A stretch of 64,000 nucleotides of DNA from Luidia sarsii (lineage: Eukaryota > Echinodermata > Asteroidea > Paxillosida > Luidiidae): contig OX465113.1 in NCBI GenBank assembly GCA_949987565.1, forward strand, positions 9,379,942-9,443,941, read 5' to 3'. This document shows positions 8,748 to 20,023 of the stretch, piece after piece; the stretch's first letter is position 1; each line of letters begins with the position of its first letter. The notes beneath the pieces were generated by a model, which saw only the letters and a list, made by a program, of their open reading frames with translations, was not told the origin of the DNA and made no database searches. The translations under genes and the position numbers were made by a program.

Positions 8748-11700
8748 AAGCGTTACGTGATACACTCAGTTTTAACAGACGAGCGGGACTTCCCGATTTC
8801 GGCCATGACCCACCTGAACTTTGACACGGACGTCGGCAGCCTGCTTAGGCTGGACGGTCCCATGGGGGGGCCGGCCATGCGCTGGCAGCGCAAGGCCACG
8901 GAGACGCCGGCCTGCAACACCTCCATGAACCGCAGCATGAACCGCAGTCTGAGCAAGAGCCTGGGCAACATCAGCGGCATCATGTCGCCCCTGAAAGGCG
9001 CCAACGTCTCCGTCAGCAAGACGCCCTCCAAGAGCAAGACGCCCAAGCGATCCAAGACACCAGGTGCGGCAATAGACCTGCAGTCGATTTTCACCAAACT
9101 CATCGCAACTTGCGATCAATTGCAAGTAGATGAGCGATGCGCAGAAACAATACATGGCCTTTATCATTATCAGTATTACAGCTTACGATGGGTTATCCAT
9201 CGTAAAGTGAGTTACGGTACGTACAATGCATTCGATCGTAAGGATTAGTGAAATCCAACAGTGAGTTATGTACAATGCATCGTAAGGCTTAGTAGAATCC
9301 AACCCTAGGCCCAATATCATAACTCTGCTTAATGGAAGAATTCATTTCATGGAACGCATAAGCAAGGATTGGGCACTTAAAGCCCCTACACAACATTGGT
9401 CGAGATCATAGAATAGCATCCATACGTTGTCTGATCCAACATAAGCATGAAATAGCATACCTGTGAAAATTTCAGCTCAATCTGCCAACCGAGTCTCGAG
9501 AAAATCGTGGAGAAATGAGTAAAAGGAATAGTTTACGTCTTACCGAGATCTAAACTATTTTCCGGAATAGTACGGCGTTGAATGCTGCATTTTCGCACTC
9601 GGTTGGCGGTTTGAGCTGACATTTCCACAGGTGTGTTATTTCATGCATATGTTGGATCTGACAACGTATGGATGCTATTCTTTGACCTCGACCAATGTTG
9701 TGTAAGGGGCTTTAACCTCAGCCTCAACATTTTGAGGGGAAATCCCCGATTCACCGGTGCCAACGAGACACGGCCAAGAAGAAGGTCCAATCCTCTCTCT
9801 GGTGACCGAGTGTTCGAGAACCACAAAATTTAGATCTCGGCTCAACCAATCTTCATCGTCAAATTTTAGGTTTGTAATTTTTTTGTTTTTTTCATTCTTG
9901 ACTGCAGGCAAGACTCCCTCTAAGGCCCCGGTCGGCGACCGCTTCATCCCCAATCGCAGCGGCACCAACTTTGACGTGAGCTCCTTCAAGCTCCTGAACG
10001 GCTCGGTCCTGGCCAACCAGGAGAACCAGGAGCAGCTCCAGAGCCCGCAGAAGTTGGACTTCTGCAAGACCATGGCCGAGAACCTGAACGGAGACCTGCT
10101 CAGCGCCAAGATACTGTCCTACAAGAGCAAGCCTCCCGTGGCGCCCGAAGGTGAGCCAGTTTTTTTTTCTTCTGAAAAATGGTTGAATTGCTTCCGGACT
10201 GTATGGCGCCCCCCACCCCGGCAAAGACTAGTTGGCTATTTAGGGAGGCCAGAACACACGCCACCATCTAACTGGGCTAGATAGCTCAGATGGTACTTCA
10301 AGAGCACTTTTTTTTTTATGAATGTCGCCCAACACAAGGCCTCAAAAGGCCACTCAAGGTGAGGGCTAAAAGAAAGTCTAATAAAAAAAAAATCAGTCTA
10401 AAAGAATCAGGAACATGATAGATCAGGAGGAAGAAAGATGCGTGTTTACGTTTCATAAACTGGTAGTGGTACGCGGTCAAAGTTTTCTTTGCAAATTTTT
10501 CAATTACTTCAGTAATATGTAAAAATGTTGCAAACTGCTCACTGACTAAAATGACGAAAAAGCGAAGATCAAAACATTAGGAAGGACTGACGTTTCGATC
10601 CTAGCAGGACCTTTTCTCAAAGGCAAAAACCAGAATTTGTATGTTCTGCCTTTGAGAAAAAGTCCTGCTCGGATCGAAACGTCAGGTCCTCCTAATTTTT
10701 AAAGTTTTGAATTTAACCGGGACCGTCCTCGGCGAGCTGCTGATGTCTGCCTCAAAGGCTCGTCCCTCTAACCTCGCAACCCCGGCCCCACCTCCTGATT
10801 TCATAAAAAGCCACAAATTAGTAACGATTAGATAATACCATATTAAGCATATACCCCTCCTGATGTAGAATTAACAAAAGAGTGTTAACCACCCTCCGAA
10901 CCCAGGCGCCATCTATGTTTTGAAATAAATCAAAGCAAGCCTCACACATTTTTTTTTAACTAGCCCTTCGGGCTAGTAAATTTAGTTTTTTGCAAGCCCG
11001 CAGCAAGTTTTTACTAGCCCTGTATAATTGATATTGAATTTAACACAAGGTTATTTTTAGTAATATTAGGTCAAGTAAAACAAATTATTAGTTTCTACTT
11101 TTTCATCCCCGCCTTTATCGTTTTCTTTTGCCGCCACACTGCTGTCTTCTTTTTACCAGTCCGCCGTGCTAGCAAAGTGGGTCATTTTACTAGCCCACAT
11201 TTATGACCACAGTGACCGTCGGGCTAGTGCTAAGGTCGAGCCCTGCAAAGATTCTTTTGGACAATGATAAGGTTGACGGTAATGATGGTAGCATTGTTAC
11301 TGATGATGTTGTCTTCCGTTGCATCAATTTGATCTTCACACTCTTCTCTTTTTCTTTGTTTGGAGCAGGGTTTCAGAACAACCTGCGCATCTTGTACAGT
11401 CAGACCAAGACGCCTGGTTCGACCAAGAAGACCACCAGGCACATACCCCAGGTCCCCGAGAGAATCCTGGATGCGCCGGACATTCTTGACGACTACTGTA
11501 AGCATTCACTATCCACTGTCAGTCAGTGCCTCATCACTTTGCACCGGGACCTCCGAATCCAGGCACCACTATTGTCTAAGTTTTAAACAGAGACACTTTC
11601 CAGCCTACCACAAAACAATACGTATCATAACCAAAGCACACAGACGTCCGATTGTGCCACGTATTGATTTTTTTCACAGGAATTTTTTATCAAGCTTTGA

Positions 11701-14700
11701 AAATGGCACATTATCAATTAATGTTTGTCAGTGTTTAAAGAAAAAAAAGTTCCCTCATTAAATCAAGCATCTTCATTTCAACATTGCAGGGCTCGACCTT
11801 AGCACTAGCCCGGCGGTCATTGTCTAGTCAAAACAGCTGCGGGCTAGTAAAATGACCCACTTTGCTAGCCCGGCAGACTAGTAAAAAGTAGATGCGGGCC
11901 GAGATGAGAAAGTAGAAACTATTTGTTGACCTGAAATCCTTGTGTTAAATTCAGTATTAATTTTACAGTAAAACTTGCTGCGGGCTAGCAAAAACTCAAT
12001 TTACTAGCCTGGTGGGCTAGTTAAAAAAAACTTAAGCACGAGGCGTACATTGCCATTAATCTTCGCAGATTGATTTGTTTTTGGATGACCAATGCAGCTT
12101 TCAATCAGAAAAGGCCCCTCAACCCTTTATATTACTTAATTGCCGTAATCAAAGTGAACCATTGCAGTAATGACCACACAGGGTTGAATCTGAAGAAAGC
12201 CCCTTAATACTGAAGCAGGCAACTTGATTTGGTGCAAATGAACAATATAGGAGGGTTTGCGGTGACACCATGTATAAGGTCTCTTCAAGAAGATATATGG
12301 TTCTGAAAAGGAGAAAAAAAAACTGATGACAGCCAGAGCATACCAGCCGGAACGTTGAGTTATCACTCGGGTTCTTTTCAGAATCATCCCTCTTCTTAAA
12401 GCCCCTACACAACATTGGTCAAGCTCATAGAATAGCATCCATACGTTGTCTGATCCAACATATGCATGAAATAGCACACCTGTGAAAATTTCAGCTCAAT
12501 CCGCCAACCGAGTCTCGAGAAAATCGTGAAAACCACTTCATTTGTTTCGCGAAAATGCAGTATTCAACGCCAAACTGTTCCGAAAAATAGTTTAGATCTC
12601 GGTGAGACGTAAACTCTTTCTTTTACTCATTTCTCCCAAAATAAAAAATTTTAGGCAGAAATATTTCAGTGAGAGGTTTCTACTATAACCATCTTCAAAC
12701 TGTATAAGTTTCATGTAAATCTGTGAACATTTCGATCTTTCCAATGTTGTGTAGGGGCTTTAAAGAGATCTTATACATGGTGTCACCGCAAACCCTCTTA
12801 TATTGATTTGGTTCAAAATATTCTCATCATCTCGAACCCCTGTTTGTTATCCTTCCCTCTTGCCCCCACCTTCCCCCTCGCCCCACCTTCCCCCTCGCCC
12901 CACCTTCCTCCTCGCCCCACCTTCCCCCTCGCCCCACCTTCCTCCTCGCCCCACCTTCCCCCTCGCCCCACCTTCCCCCTCGCCCCACCTTCCCCCTCGT
13001 CCCACCTTCCCCCTCGTCCCACCTTCCCCCTCGCCCCACCTTCCCCCTCGTCCCACCTTCCCCCTCGCCCCACCTTCCCCCTCGCCCCACCTTCCCCCTC
13101 GCCCCACCTTCCCCCTCGCCCCACCTTCCTCCTCGCCCCACCTTCCCCCTCGCCCCACCTTCCTCCTCGCCCCACCTTCCCCCTTGCCCCACCTTCCCCC
13201 TCGCCCCACCTTCCCCCTCGCCCCACCTTCCCCCTCGCCCCACCTTCCCCCTCGCCCCACCTTCCCCCTCGTCCCACCTTCCCCCTCGCCCCACCTTCCC
13301 CCTCGTCCCGCCTTCCCCCTCGCCCCACCTTCCCCCTCGCCCCACCTTCCCCCTCGCCCCACCTCCCCCTCGCCCCACCTTCCCCCTCGTCCCACCTTCC
13401 CCCTCGTCCCACCTTCCCCCTCGCCCCACCTTCCCCCTCGTCCCACCTTCCCCTCGCCCCACCTTCCACCTCGCCTCACCTTCCCCCTCCCCCCGCCTTC
13501 CCCCTCGCCCCGCCTTCCCCCTCGCCCGGATGGCCATTGCAGACTTGAACCTGATCGACTGGAGCACGCACAATCACCTTGCCGTGGCGCTGGCCAACAA
13601 CGTGTACCTGTGGGACGCGGGCAGCGGCAGCATCAGCCACCTAACCCAGCTGGAGGGGCCTGAGGACTATGTCTGCTCCCTGTCCTGGGTGCAGGAGGGC
13701 AACTACCTGGCCGTGGGCACCGGCGCGGGAGAGGTCCACGTACGTATCATATAGAAGAGTTTTTTCAGTCATTATTCTTTTTGACGGTCAGCGTTCAATT
13801 CATGCGAATGTAGACGTGGAACGCGCGTGACTTCGAGTCATCAAATTGTCCGATGGACATACTCAGATTTGCATGCTCTTCCGCGGAGTTTGACGCTTCT
13901 GCGCACATGCTGATCAGCCTTTGACGGTCAGGTGACGTCATGTTAAAAAACCTCTATATAGACTATAGAGTAGGTTTGCATTGACACCATGTGCGAGAAT
14001 CTCTTTAGTGAGTAATGTGGTTCTGAAAAAAAAAGAGTTTCACTCGACGTTTCGGACAGTGTGCTCGGTTGGTTCCTGCAATTCAAAGTGGAGTGCGTAT
14101 TCCAATTGAAATCCCACCAACCGCATTTATTGTGTCTGAGACACACAAACGTTGAGTTGAGTTGAGTTTGGATCGTGATTCAAATGGTGATCCAAATAAT
14201 TTGTGAGAGTGGAAACAGCACTAGTGAGGGCTCTATGACTCATTTTGTTATTTTTTTTCTATTTGTTTTTACTTGTTTATCTTCCCCAGCTGTGGGACGT
14301 GTCGGCACAGAAGAGGCTGCGTAACATGGCCGGCCATTCCTCCAGAGTGGGCTCCCTGGCGTGGAACAGTCACATCCTGAGCAGGTGAGGTTCATCTCTC
14401 CATCCAGGGAGGGAGGTAGGGAGTTGGGGAGAGAGGGAGCAGAGAGAGCCAGAAAATGACTCGTCTAGAAAATAGCCGCTCTGTAGCAATGGGTCGGGGT
14501 GTGGTTTTTTTATACAGGGAGGGATGGCTAGCTCCTCTGCCAACTCTCCTCGCCTCACATCGGGCTTGTGACCAGCAGCGACAGAATTTAGTGGCTGAAG
14601 AGTTGTTAGGATAGTGTCAACCTCATGGAAATGCATGACCTTCAAACTTGAAGACACCGTTTGGTTTATCTATCTGGGTTTTTTTATTTTGGTCCGCTCT

Positions 14701-17700
14701 GCGGCTCGTGTTCGGGGGCCATCCATTGCATGTCCTTCCAACTGAAAGACACAGTTTGGTTTTTATCTGGGTTTTGATTTTGGTCCGCTCTGCTGTTCGT
14801 AGTCTGAGGCCATCCAATGCACGTCCTTCCAATTGAGGCCATTTATGAAATGAAGGCTTAGGCTTAGAAGCCTTAGATCATATTTATCTTACTCACAGGC
14901 ATCTAAAAACAAGCGTTTGGCCACAGTTTCTTGGTGAATACTCTGTATCTATCAAGCAAAAAAACCAAACTTCAAATTCGGAAACAAACCGCAACCTGGA
15001 TTGTCAGGATTCGTCAGACGGAGACGAAGCCTATGCCTAAGGCTAAGCCTTCATTTCATAAACTGCCTTAAAGCCCCTACACAACATTGGTCTTTGAGAA
15101 GATATATGGTTCTGAAAAGGAGGGGAAAAAAAACTGATGACGGCCAGAGCATACCTACCGGAACGTTTAGTTATCACTCGGGTTCTTTTCAGAATCATCT
15201 CTCTTAAAGCCCCTACACAACATTGGTCGAGGTCAAAGAATAGCATCCATACGTTGTCTGATCCAACATATGCATGAAATAGCGCACCTGTGAAAATTTC
15301 AGCTCAATCCGCCAACCAAGTCTCGAGAAATTCGTGAAAACCGCTGCATTTGTTCTGCAAAAAATGCAGCATTCAACGCCGTACTGTTCCGAAAAATAGT
15401 TTAGATCTCGGTGAGACGTAAACTATTTCTTTGACTCTTTTCTCCCAAAATACAACATTTTAGGCAGAAATATTTCAGTGCAAGGTTTCTACTATAACCA
15501 TCTTCAAACTGTATAAGTTTCATGTAAATCTGTGAACATTTCTGTTTTTCTGTTCTGTTTTTTAAAGTTTTGAATTTAACCGTTCTTACCAATGTTGTGT
15601 AGGAGCTTTAAAGACACAGTTTGGTTTGTCTATCAGTCTGGGTTTTGATTTTGGTTCCGCTCAGCGGCCCGTAGTCTGGGGCTATCTATTGCATGCCCTT
15701 CCAAGTTCCAACTTATAAGACATCGTTTGGTTGAGTTTTTGGTTTTTTTTTTTTTCTGGTCCGCTCAGTGGCTCACGGTCGGGGACCATCCACCACCACG
15801 ACGTGCGGGTGCAGAGCCACCAGGTGGCCGCGCTGGCCGGCCACACGCAGGAGGTCTGCGGCCTCAAGTGGTCGCCCGACGGCCGGCACCTGGCCAGCGG
15901 CGGCAACGACAACCTTGTCAACATCTGGTTGGCGGCGGGACAGAGCGACCCTGCCTCACCGCTGCACACCTTCACCCAGCATCAGGCCGCTGTCAAGGCA
16001 AGTCTCTCTCTAGGAAAAAAAAAACGGGGATATGCTGGGGTTCGAGACCTGTCTGATTTTTTTTTTTTTTTTTTTAAGCAGGCAGTCTTGCAGGGCAGTA
16101 CTGTAGAACTACGATTTGAGTAGGGAAAACCCCTCATTGAAGTATATTCAATTCAATAATAACATTTATTTCCAGACGGTACTTTCCACAAGCATACAAC
16201 TCAAAATGGATAAAGTGAATTAAACACAAATTTGATAAGACACAAATTTGATTATTATAAAGTACTGAATATAAAAGAAGGTGAGAAAGTATGGGGGCTG
16301 TTCATATCAAGTCGAGGCTTGTGTAGAACATCCTTTTTTTTTTTAATTGTGCTTCCTATTGCATGACATCTGAAAATAGGGAAGGAAAACAAAAATTTGG
16401 GGAACAAAAATTGGAGTTGATTTTTTTTTGGGGGGGGGTCTAAAGAAGGCCTAGCATGTTGACTCGTCCATCCCCCTTTTTAGGCTTTGGCCTGGTGTCC
16501 CTGGCAACCAAGCGTCCTCGTCAGTGGAGGGGGAACTGCGGACAGACACCTGCGCTTCTGGAACGTCAACAGCGGCACCTGCCTGACCAGCGTCGACACC
16601 AAGTCGCAGGTTAGTATCGGCGTGGGGGGGAGGGCGTCGCGCACCCACTCCCAATGTGGATGACGTACATGAGTTAACAGCAGTGTTGGCCCTTGTATCT
16701 TTGTCTCTTTCTCCTCTTGCCCCACAAGGCAATGTGACGGGAAACCGGCCTTCGGTTGGTTGGTTGGTTGTCCTGTACAATTTGGTCATTTCGATCCCTG
16801 GCAGGCCCAAGCTCCTGCTGGCATTGAGACGGTTCCACCTTTGAAGAATGGTCCAGCTAGGATCATAATGCGTTATGCCCTCTAAAGGTTCAAAGAAAAA
16901 TATTCAAAAAAGAAAAGAAAACATATCCGCCTGACTGGCTACAGCACATAAACAGTGTTCCTGCTTAAGCCCCTATATCACACTAAAATAAAAATGTCAA
17001 TGGCAATTTTTCCAAAACCTAAACAAACTATATACCAGTGGAAAGAGTATGAAATTTACTTTATTTTGATATATTTTCACTAACCTAAAAATAGACCATG
17101 GAATTTCATGTACCTTAGTTCAGCATTTGTAGCTGTTCTGTAGCTTCCCGTAACTTAGCCGATATGGGTTAAGAAAAACAAATTGATAGGGCCTGACGTT
17201 TCGTTCCCAGCAGGACCATTCTCCAAAAAATGCAGAGTGCATGAAATCAGAGGATTTTTCAGCAGTCTGACTTCTTTTCTCAACCCCCCCCCCCCTCCCT
17301 GTGTCGGCTGTCGTTCAGGTTTGCGCTGTCCTCTGGAACAAGGAGTATCGTGAGTTAGTCTCTGCCCACGGCTATGCTCAGAACCAGCTGGTCATCTGGA
17401 AGTATCCCAGCATGACCAGAACGGCGGAACTACTCGGTAAGTCTCAACTAATGACCCCTCAACAACAACAAATATAAATCCCTCAACACTATTTACCACA
17501 GAATGTGCAGTGGACCTAGTCATCCACAATTTTTTTTTTGGCAATTTCATCTCGCAGTATCTCTACATACTTGATTTGAGGTGGATAACCCATCATAGTT
17601 TCTCTGATTTACTGAAGTAGCAGAGAATATTTAAACTTATCAAAAAAATTGGCAAAATAACTTTTAGACTTTATACTAGCTCTCCTCAGAGCCACACTCT

Positions 17701-17928
17701 GTCGCAGTGTGATTGACACTCTCCTCTCTCCGCGCAGGCCACACCTCGCGCATCCTGCACATGTGCATGAGCCCCGACGGCACCACGGTCGCCACGGCTG
17801 CCGGCGACGAGACACTGCGACTCTGGAAGGCCTTCCAGTCGGACCCGCAGCGGAAGACGGCCGCCAAGAAGGGCAGCGCGCAGAAGGCGGCGACCAGCGC
17901 CCTCAAGCTGCGGCAGAGCATCCGGTAG
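8748..17928 (+). CDS. CDC20: Cdc20, APC/C co-activator, complete coding region
   Basis: Coding exons are 8805-9063, 9908-10150, 11369-11497, 13543-13739, 14290-14384, 15769-15997, 16484-16609, 17319-17436 and 17738-17928 (1587 nt, 528 residues). An acceptor at 8746-8747 shows that 8748-8804 is 5' UTR with a further exon upstream. The protein binds and activates the anaphase-promoting complex and is the target of the spindle checkpoint. Visible are the C-box DRFIPNR (97-103), a Mad2-binding-like LRILYS (173-178), seven-bladed WD40 sequence from about 207 with conserved [11 protein letters not shown] and [10 protein letters not shown], and a C-terminal Ile-Arg tail. SKTP/KTPSK repeats (about 65-92) are likely Cdk sites. 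The KEN box position reads QEN (124-126). Intron 7 (15998-16483) has a GC donor. Confidence 0.97.
9377..9715. repeat. TTAA MITE (GCCCCTACACAACATTGGT family), copy 2
   Basis: TTAA at 9377-9380 and 9712-9715 flank inverted ends AAAGCCCCTACACAACATT and its complement. The middle is shortened relative to the copy at 12396. It lies in the Cdc20 intron between the first two coding exons. Confidence 0.8.
10262..10400 (+). repeat. tRNA-SINE fragment
   Basis: GGGCTAGATAGCTCAGATGG (10276-10295) matches the A-box head of the local SINE family in the plus orientation. The B box is missing; A-rich sequence follows. Confidence 0.5.
10515..10705. repeat. Family A palindromic hammerhead element
   Basis: A minus-strand hammerhead (10588-10625) and a plus-strand hammerhead (10644-10684) are separated by about 18 bp. 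The minus side leads into the family tail TTGCAAACTGCTCACTGAC (10526-10545). Both cores keep GATCGAAACGTCAG, but the plus copy has AAAAAGTCC and CTCGG changes in stem II. Confidence 0.7.
10950..12034. repeat. Inverted pair of GGGCTAGT elements around Cdc20 exon 4
   Basis: 10950-11246 and 11787-12034 are inverted copies of one element, each starting at its inner end with GGGCTCGACCTTAGCACTAG-type sequence and containing many GGGCTAGT words, TTGCTAGC, and AACACAAGG. The Cdc20 exon 11369-11497 lies in the loop. The elements are non-coding. Confidence 0.75.
12242..12810. repeat. Hammerhead-bearing element with long inverted ends, split by a MITE
   Basis: Ends CAATATAGGAGGGTTTGCGG (12242) and CCGCAAACCCTCTTATATTG (12788-12807) are inverted copies that extend inward through GTGACACCATGTATAAG. 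Inside is a plus-strand hammerhead-like core, CTGATGA at 12324-12330, with GGAACGTTGAG at 12350. A TTAA MITE occupies 12396-12763. The family is the same as family B by its GGTTTGCGGTGACACCATG end. Confidence 0.65.
12396..12763. repeat. TTAA MITE (GCCCCTACACAACATTGGT family), copy 3
   Basis: TTAA at 12396-12399 and 12760-12763, with AAAGCCCCTACACAACATTG and its complement as ends. It is inserted in the hammerhead-bearing element 12242-12810 and is one of the best-preserved copies. Confidence 0.85.
12850..13530 (+). repeat. 18-bp minisatellite, about 37 copies
   Basis: The unit CCACCTTCCCCCTCGCCC is repeated almost perfectly, with T/C variants in the last triplets. Open frames across it in several phases are artefacts of the 18-bp period. 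It ends about 13 bp before the acceptor of the Cdc20 exon at 13543, so it forms a giant polypyrimidine tract. Confidence 0.95.
13960..14150 (-). repeat. Family B element, decayed
   Basis: GGTTTGCATTGACACCATGT (13974-13993), GTGGTTCTGAAAA (14018-14030) and ACTCGACGTTTCGGACAGTG (14042-14061) are the family B tail and hammerhead 3' half on the minus strand. The 5' half of the core is lost. Confidence 0.6.
14838..15062. repeat. Inverted-end element with AATGAAGGCTTAGGCTTAG termini
   Basis: Ends TGAAATGAAGGCTTAGGCTT (14847) and AAGGCTAAGCCTTCATTTCA (15039-15058) are inverted copies. The interior (CAAGCGTTTGGCC, TTTCTTGGTGAATACTCTGTA, GGAAACAAACCGCAACCTGG) recurs at 29545-29660. The family is also the outermost host of the nested insertion in UQCRH intron 1. 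Confidence 0.75.
15068..15203 (+). repeat. Family B fragment with CTGATGA core
   Basis: A broken MITE end (TTAAAGCCCCTACACAACATT at 15069) is followed by GAAGATATATGGTTCTGAAAAGG, CTGATGA at 15134-15140 and GGAACGTTTAGTTATCACTC. It is nearly the same sequence as 12290-12395. Stem II is degenerate. Confidence 0.55.
15204..15611. repeat. TTAA MITE (GCCCCTACACAACATTGGT family), copy 4
   Basis: TTAA at 15204-15207 and 15608-15611 flank the element; the right end carries ACCAATGTTGTGTAGGAGCT. A short extra segment (15556-15585, TTTTTTAAAGTTTTGAATTTAACCG-like) interrupts the usual right subterminal region. Confidence 0.8.
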
Positions 17929-19720
17929 AGGGGAGGGCGGCTGGGGGGGGGAGGGTACGCCCCGCGCTGCTCATCACCGCCTGGGACTTCCTGACCATGC
18001 TCCTTGGCGCTTATTTGCATCAGCGAATGGCCAGCGGTCTGTGCTATAGTGCCAGCAGTCCAGGTGCAAGACATTTCTCGATGTCTGCCCAGCTTCCAGC
18101 ATGTAAACACTGCGCATTGCTCTATATAATGCCAAGCAGTGATGCTTCCGTCGCAAGATTATGCATACTGATCTCACCACGCACTAATCCTCACTTTGTA
18201 CTTTTCAGGAAAAAAAATGTATCACTGGTTTTGATTACGCATGCCTACATGGTAATCTTTTGTAAGCTGATCTTGTTTCTATCATAATCGTTTTATTTAA
18301 GAGTAAACTTTTATGACATTTAAGTAATGTTGACAAGAATGAGCTGAGAAAGGTGCTAATTGTGACAAATTGGAGGGTACAACATTTTAATCCCTAACCC
18401 TCTCATAGGCAGAAGGATAAGGATGAGAGTGTGAGAGAGGGGAGAGACAGAAAGAAAACAGAGAGGGAAGTGGGGAGAGAGAGAAAGAGTGAGGGAGAGA
18501 GAGTGGGAGAGAGAGGGAGTGGGGGTTGAGAGAAGAGAAGAGAGAGAGAGACAGGGGTGGAGAAATGGGGAGGGAGAGAGAGGGGAGAGAAAAATGTGGA
18601 GATAGAGATAAAGTGAGGGACAGACAGAGAGGGGCAAGGAGGCCAATGAAGCATCAGGCACTCTATTGTTATCAGAGTTTTTTTTAATGCATTCATCTGT
18701 ACATCTCTTTGCTTTAAACTAGGATGCCTGCACTAGTTTCTGAAATAAGTAGCTTTTTATCAAAGAATCACTGTGCAATTGCAATATTAAGCATAAAAAC
18801 CAGTTCACTGGGCCTGCGTTACGGTGGTTTTGTAAAAGTGAATGCAAAAAAAAATGTTGCAAACTGCTTTGCTGACTCAGATCCAGACCGCAAATCGGAA
18901 AGATTTTTTAGAAGACCTGATGCTTGGATCCGAGCTAGACCCTTCTGAAAGTAAACAAAAAACCGGAAAGGTTTCTCTTGGAGCCTAGGATCGAAATGGT
19001 CAGGCCTTCTGAATTTTTAAGGAGTGATCATGAAATGACCTTAGAAGCAAAAGCCTGTAATTATGATGCAGGGAGGAGAGAGGATGATCAGGGTTTTTTT
19101 TGTCAGGGCCCATCATGGCAAACCAAAAATAACCCACAACTTTTATAACTTCACTTTTTGATTTAAACATGGGATTGACGCCGTAGGTCCACACGCAATC
19201 TACCCATCTAGCTACAGCATTCCTTTAACCACTTCGCAATGTCTCACTTTTTTTCAGCGCCCGTGATCGCCACACAGGGGTTCTGAATGGCGTACCGCGT
19301 AACTTTCCTAAACACTAGTTCAACAATCCGGATCGGTACCGTAAATAATGTACCCGTAAAATCGATGAGATTGCACGTCCACAAGCCAGTGAAACATGGC
19401 ATAATCGGACGCCTGAGTGGATGTTGAAAGTTTTTGTCCTTCTATACACACCTGTAGTAGGATGAAAACAAGGGGGTCTTTGTCTAGAAGGATAATAATG
19501 ATGTTCGAATTCGGAGATCCTGGCGTAAAGTCCTTCATTGTACAAACGTGTACAGTCTTTGGGAAAATAATACTAGGTGCCGATACCTAATCCAACACTA
19601 GAATTTGTATAAGTAATTTTACCTGTACATTTGAAATTATTACTAACTACTGTGTACAAAGGAATTTTTGTATCATTTGTAAATCACAGAAGTGACTCAA
19701 TAAATATACTAGACATTTTT
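17929..19720 (+). other. Cdc20 3' UTR and downstream region
   Basis: The Cdc20 stop codon is 17926-17928. A purine-rich GAGAGA stretch occupies about 18408-18640. A degenerate family A hammerhead copy (GGATCCGAGCTAGACCC, AGGATCGAAATGGTCAGG) lies at 18855-19020. AATAAA at 19699-19704, after GTGACTC, is the clearest poly(A) signal, but whether Cdc20 uses it is unknown. Overlapping minus-strand frames at 19315-19545 show no known domain. Confidence 0.4.
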
Positions 19721-20023
19721 CTAATGGAGTATTTTGTTAAACGTGGTTTACTTAGTTTTTCGCTTATTATATTAATTTACCTTAGGTAGGTGTTTTGTGT
19801 TTGTATTTTTAGTATGCATATACGTTTCATTAACCCGCCAAATCAAAGTTCTATCTCACTGGTCCAATCCACCAGCTCGAAGCAAAGAAACGACACGAAA
19901 TATCAAAGATTTTAATGGAGTGATCTGCGGGGGAAAAAATCTTCTTCAAATCACCAAGTACAAACCCAACCTGTAAGTATCTGAAATTTGATCCAAATTT
20001 CACCTAGTGCGCTTACCGTGTCG

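Larger units (their letters stand above)
14651..15800 (+). repeat. Tandem duplication of the Cdc20 exon 7 acceptor region
   Basis: Units of about 94 bp at 14651-14741, 14742-14836 and 15612-15706 resemble 15715-15799, which spans the intron end and the first bases of the exon starting at 15769. Shared words are GACAC(A/C)GTTTGGTT, GGTCCGCTC and GGCCATCCA. The array is interrupted by an inverted-end element (14838-15062), a family B fragment and a TTAA MITE (15204-15611). Confidence 0.7.

Noticed and set aside
12803..13663. Long Pro/Ser/His-rich or Gly/Arg/Glu-rich frames on both strands
   Set aside because: They follow from the 18-bp minisatellite, whose length is a multiple of three; the only real coding sequence is the exon from 13543.
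19315..19545. Overlapping minus-strand frames of 72-76 codons
   Set aside because: No recognisable domain; possible repeat or chance, so not called as a gene.
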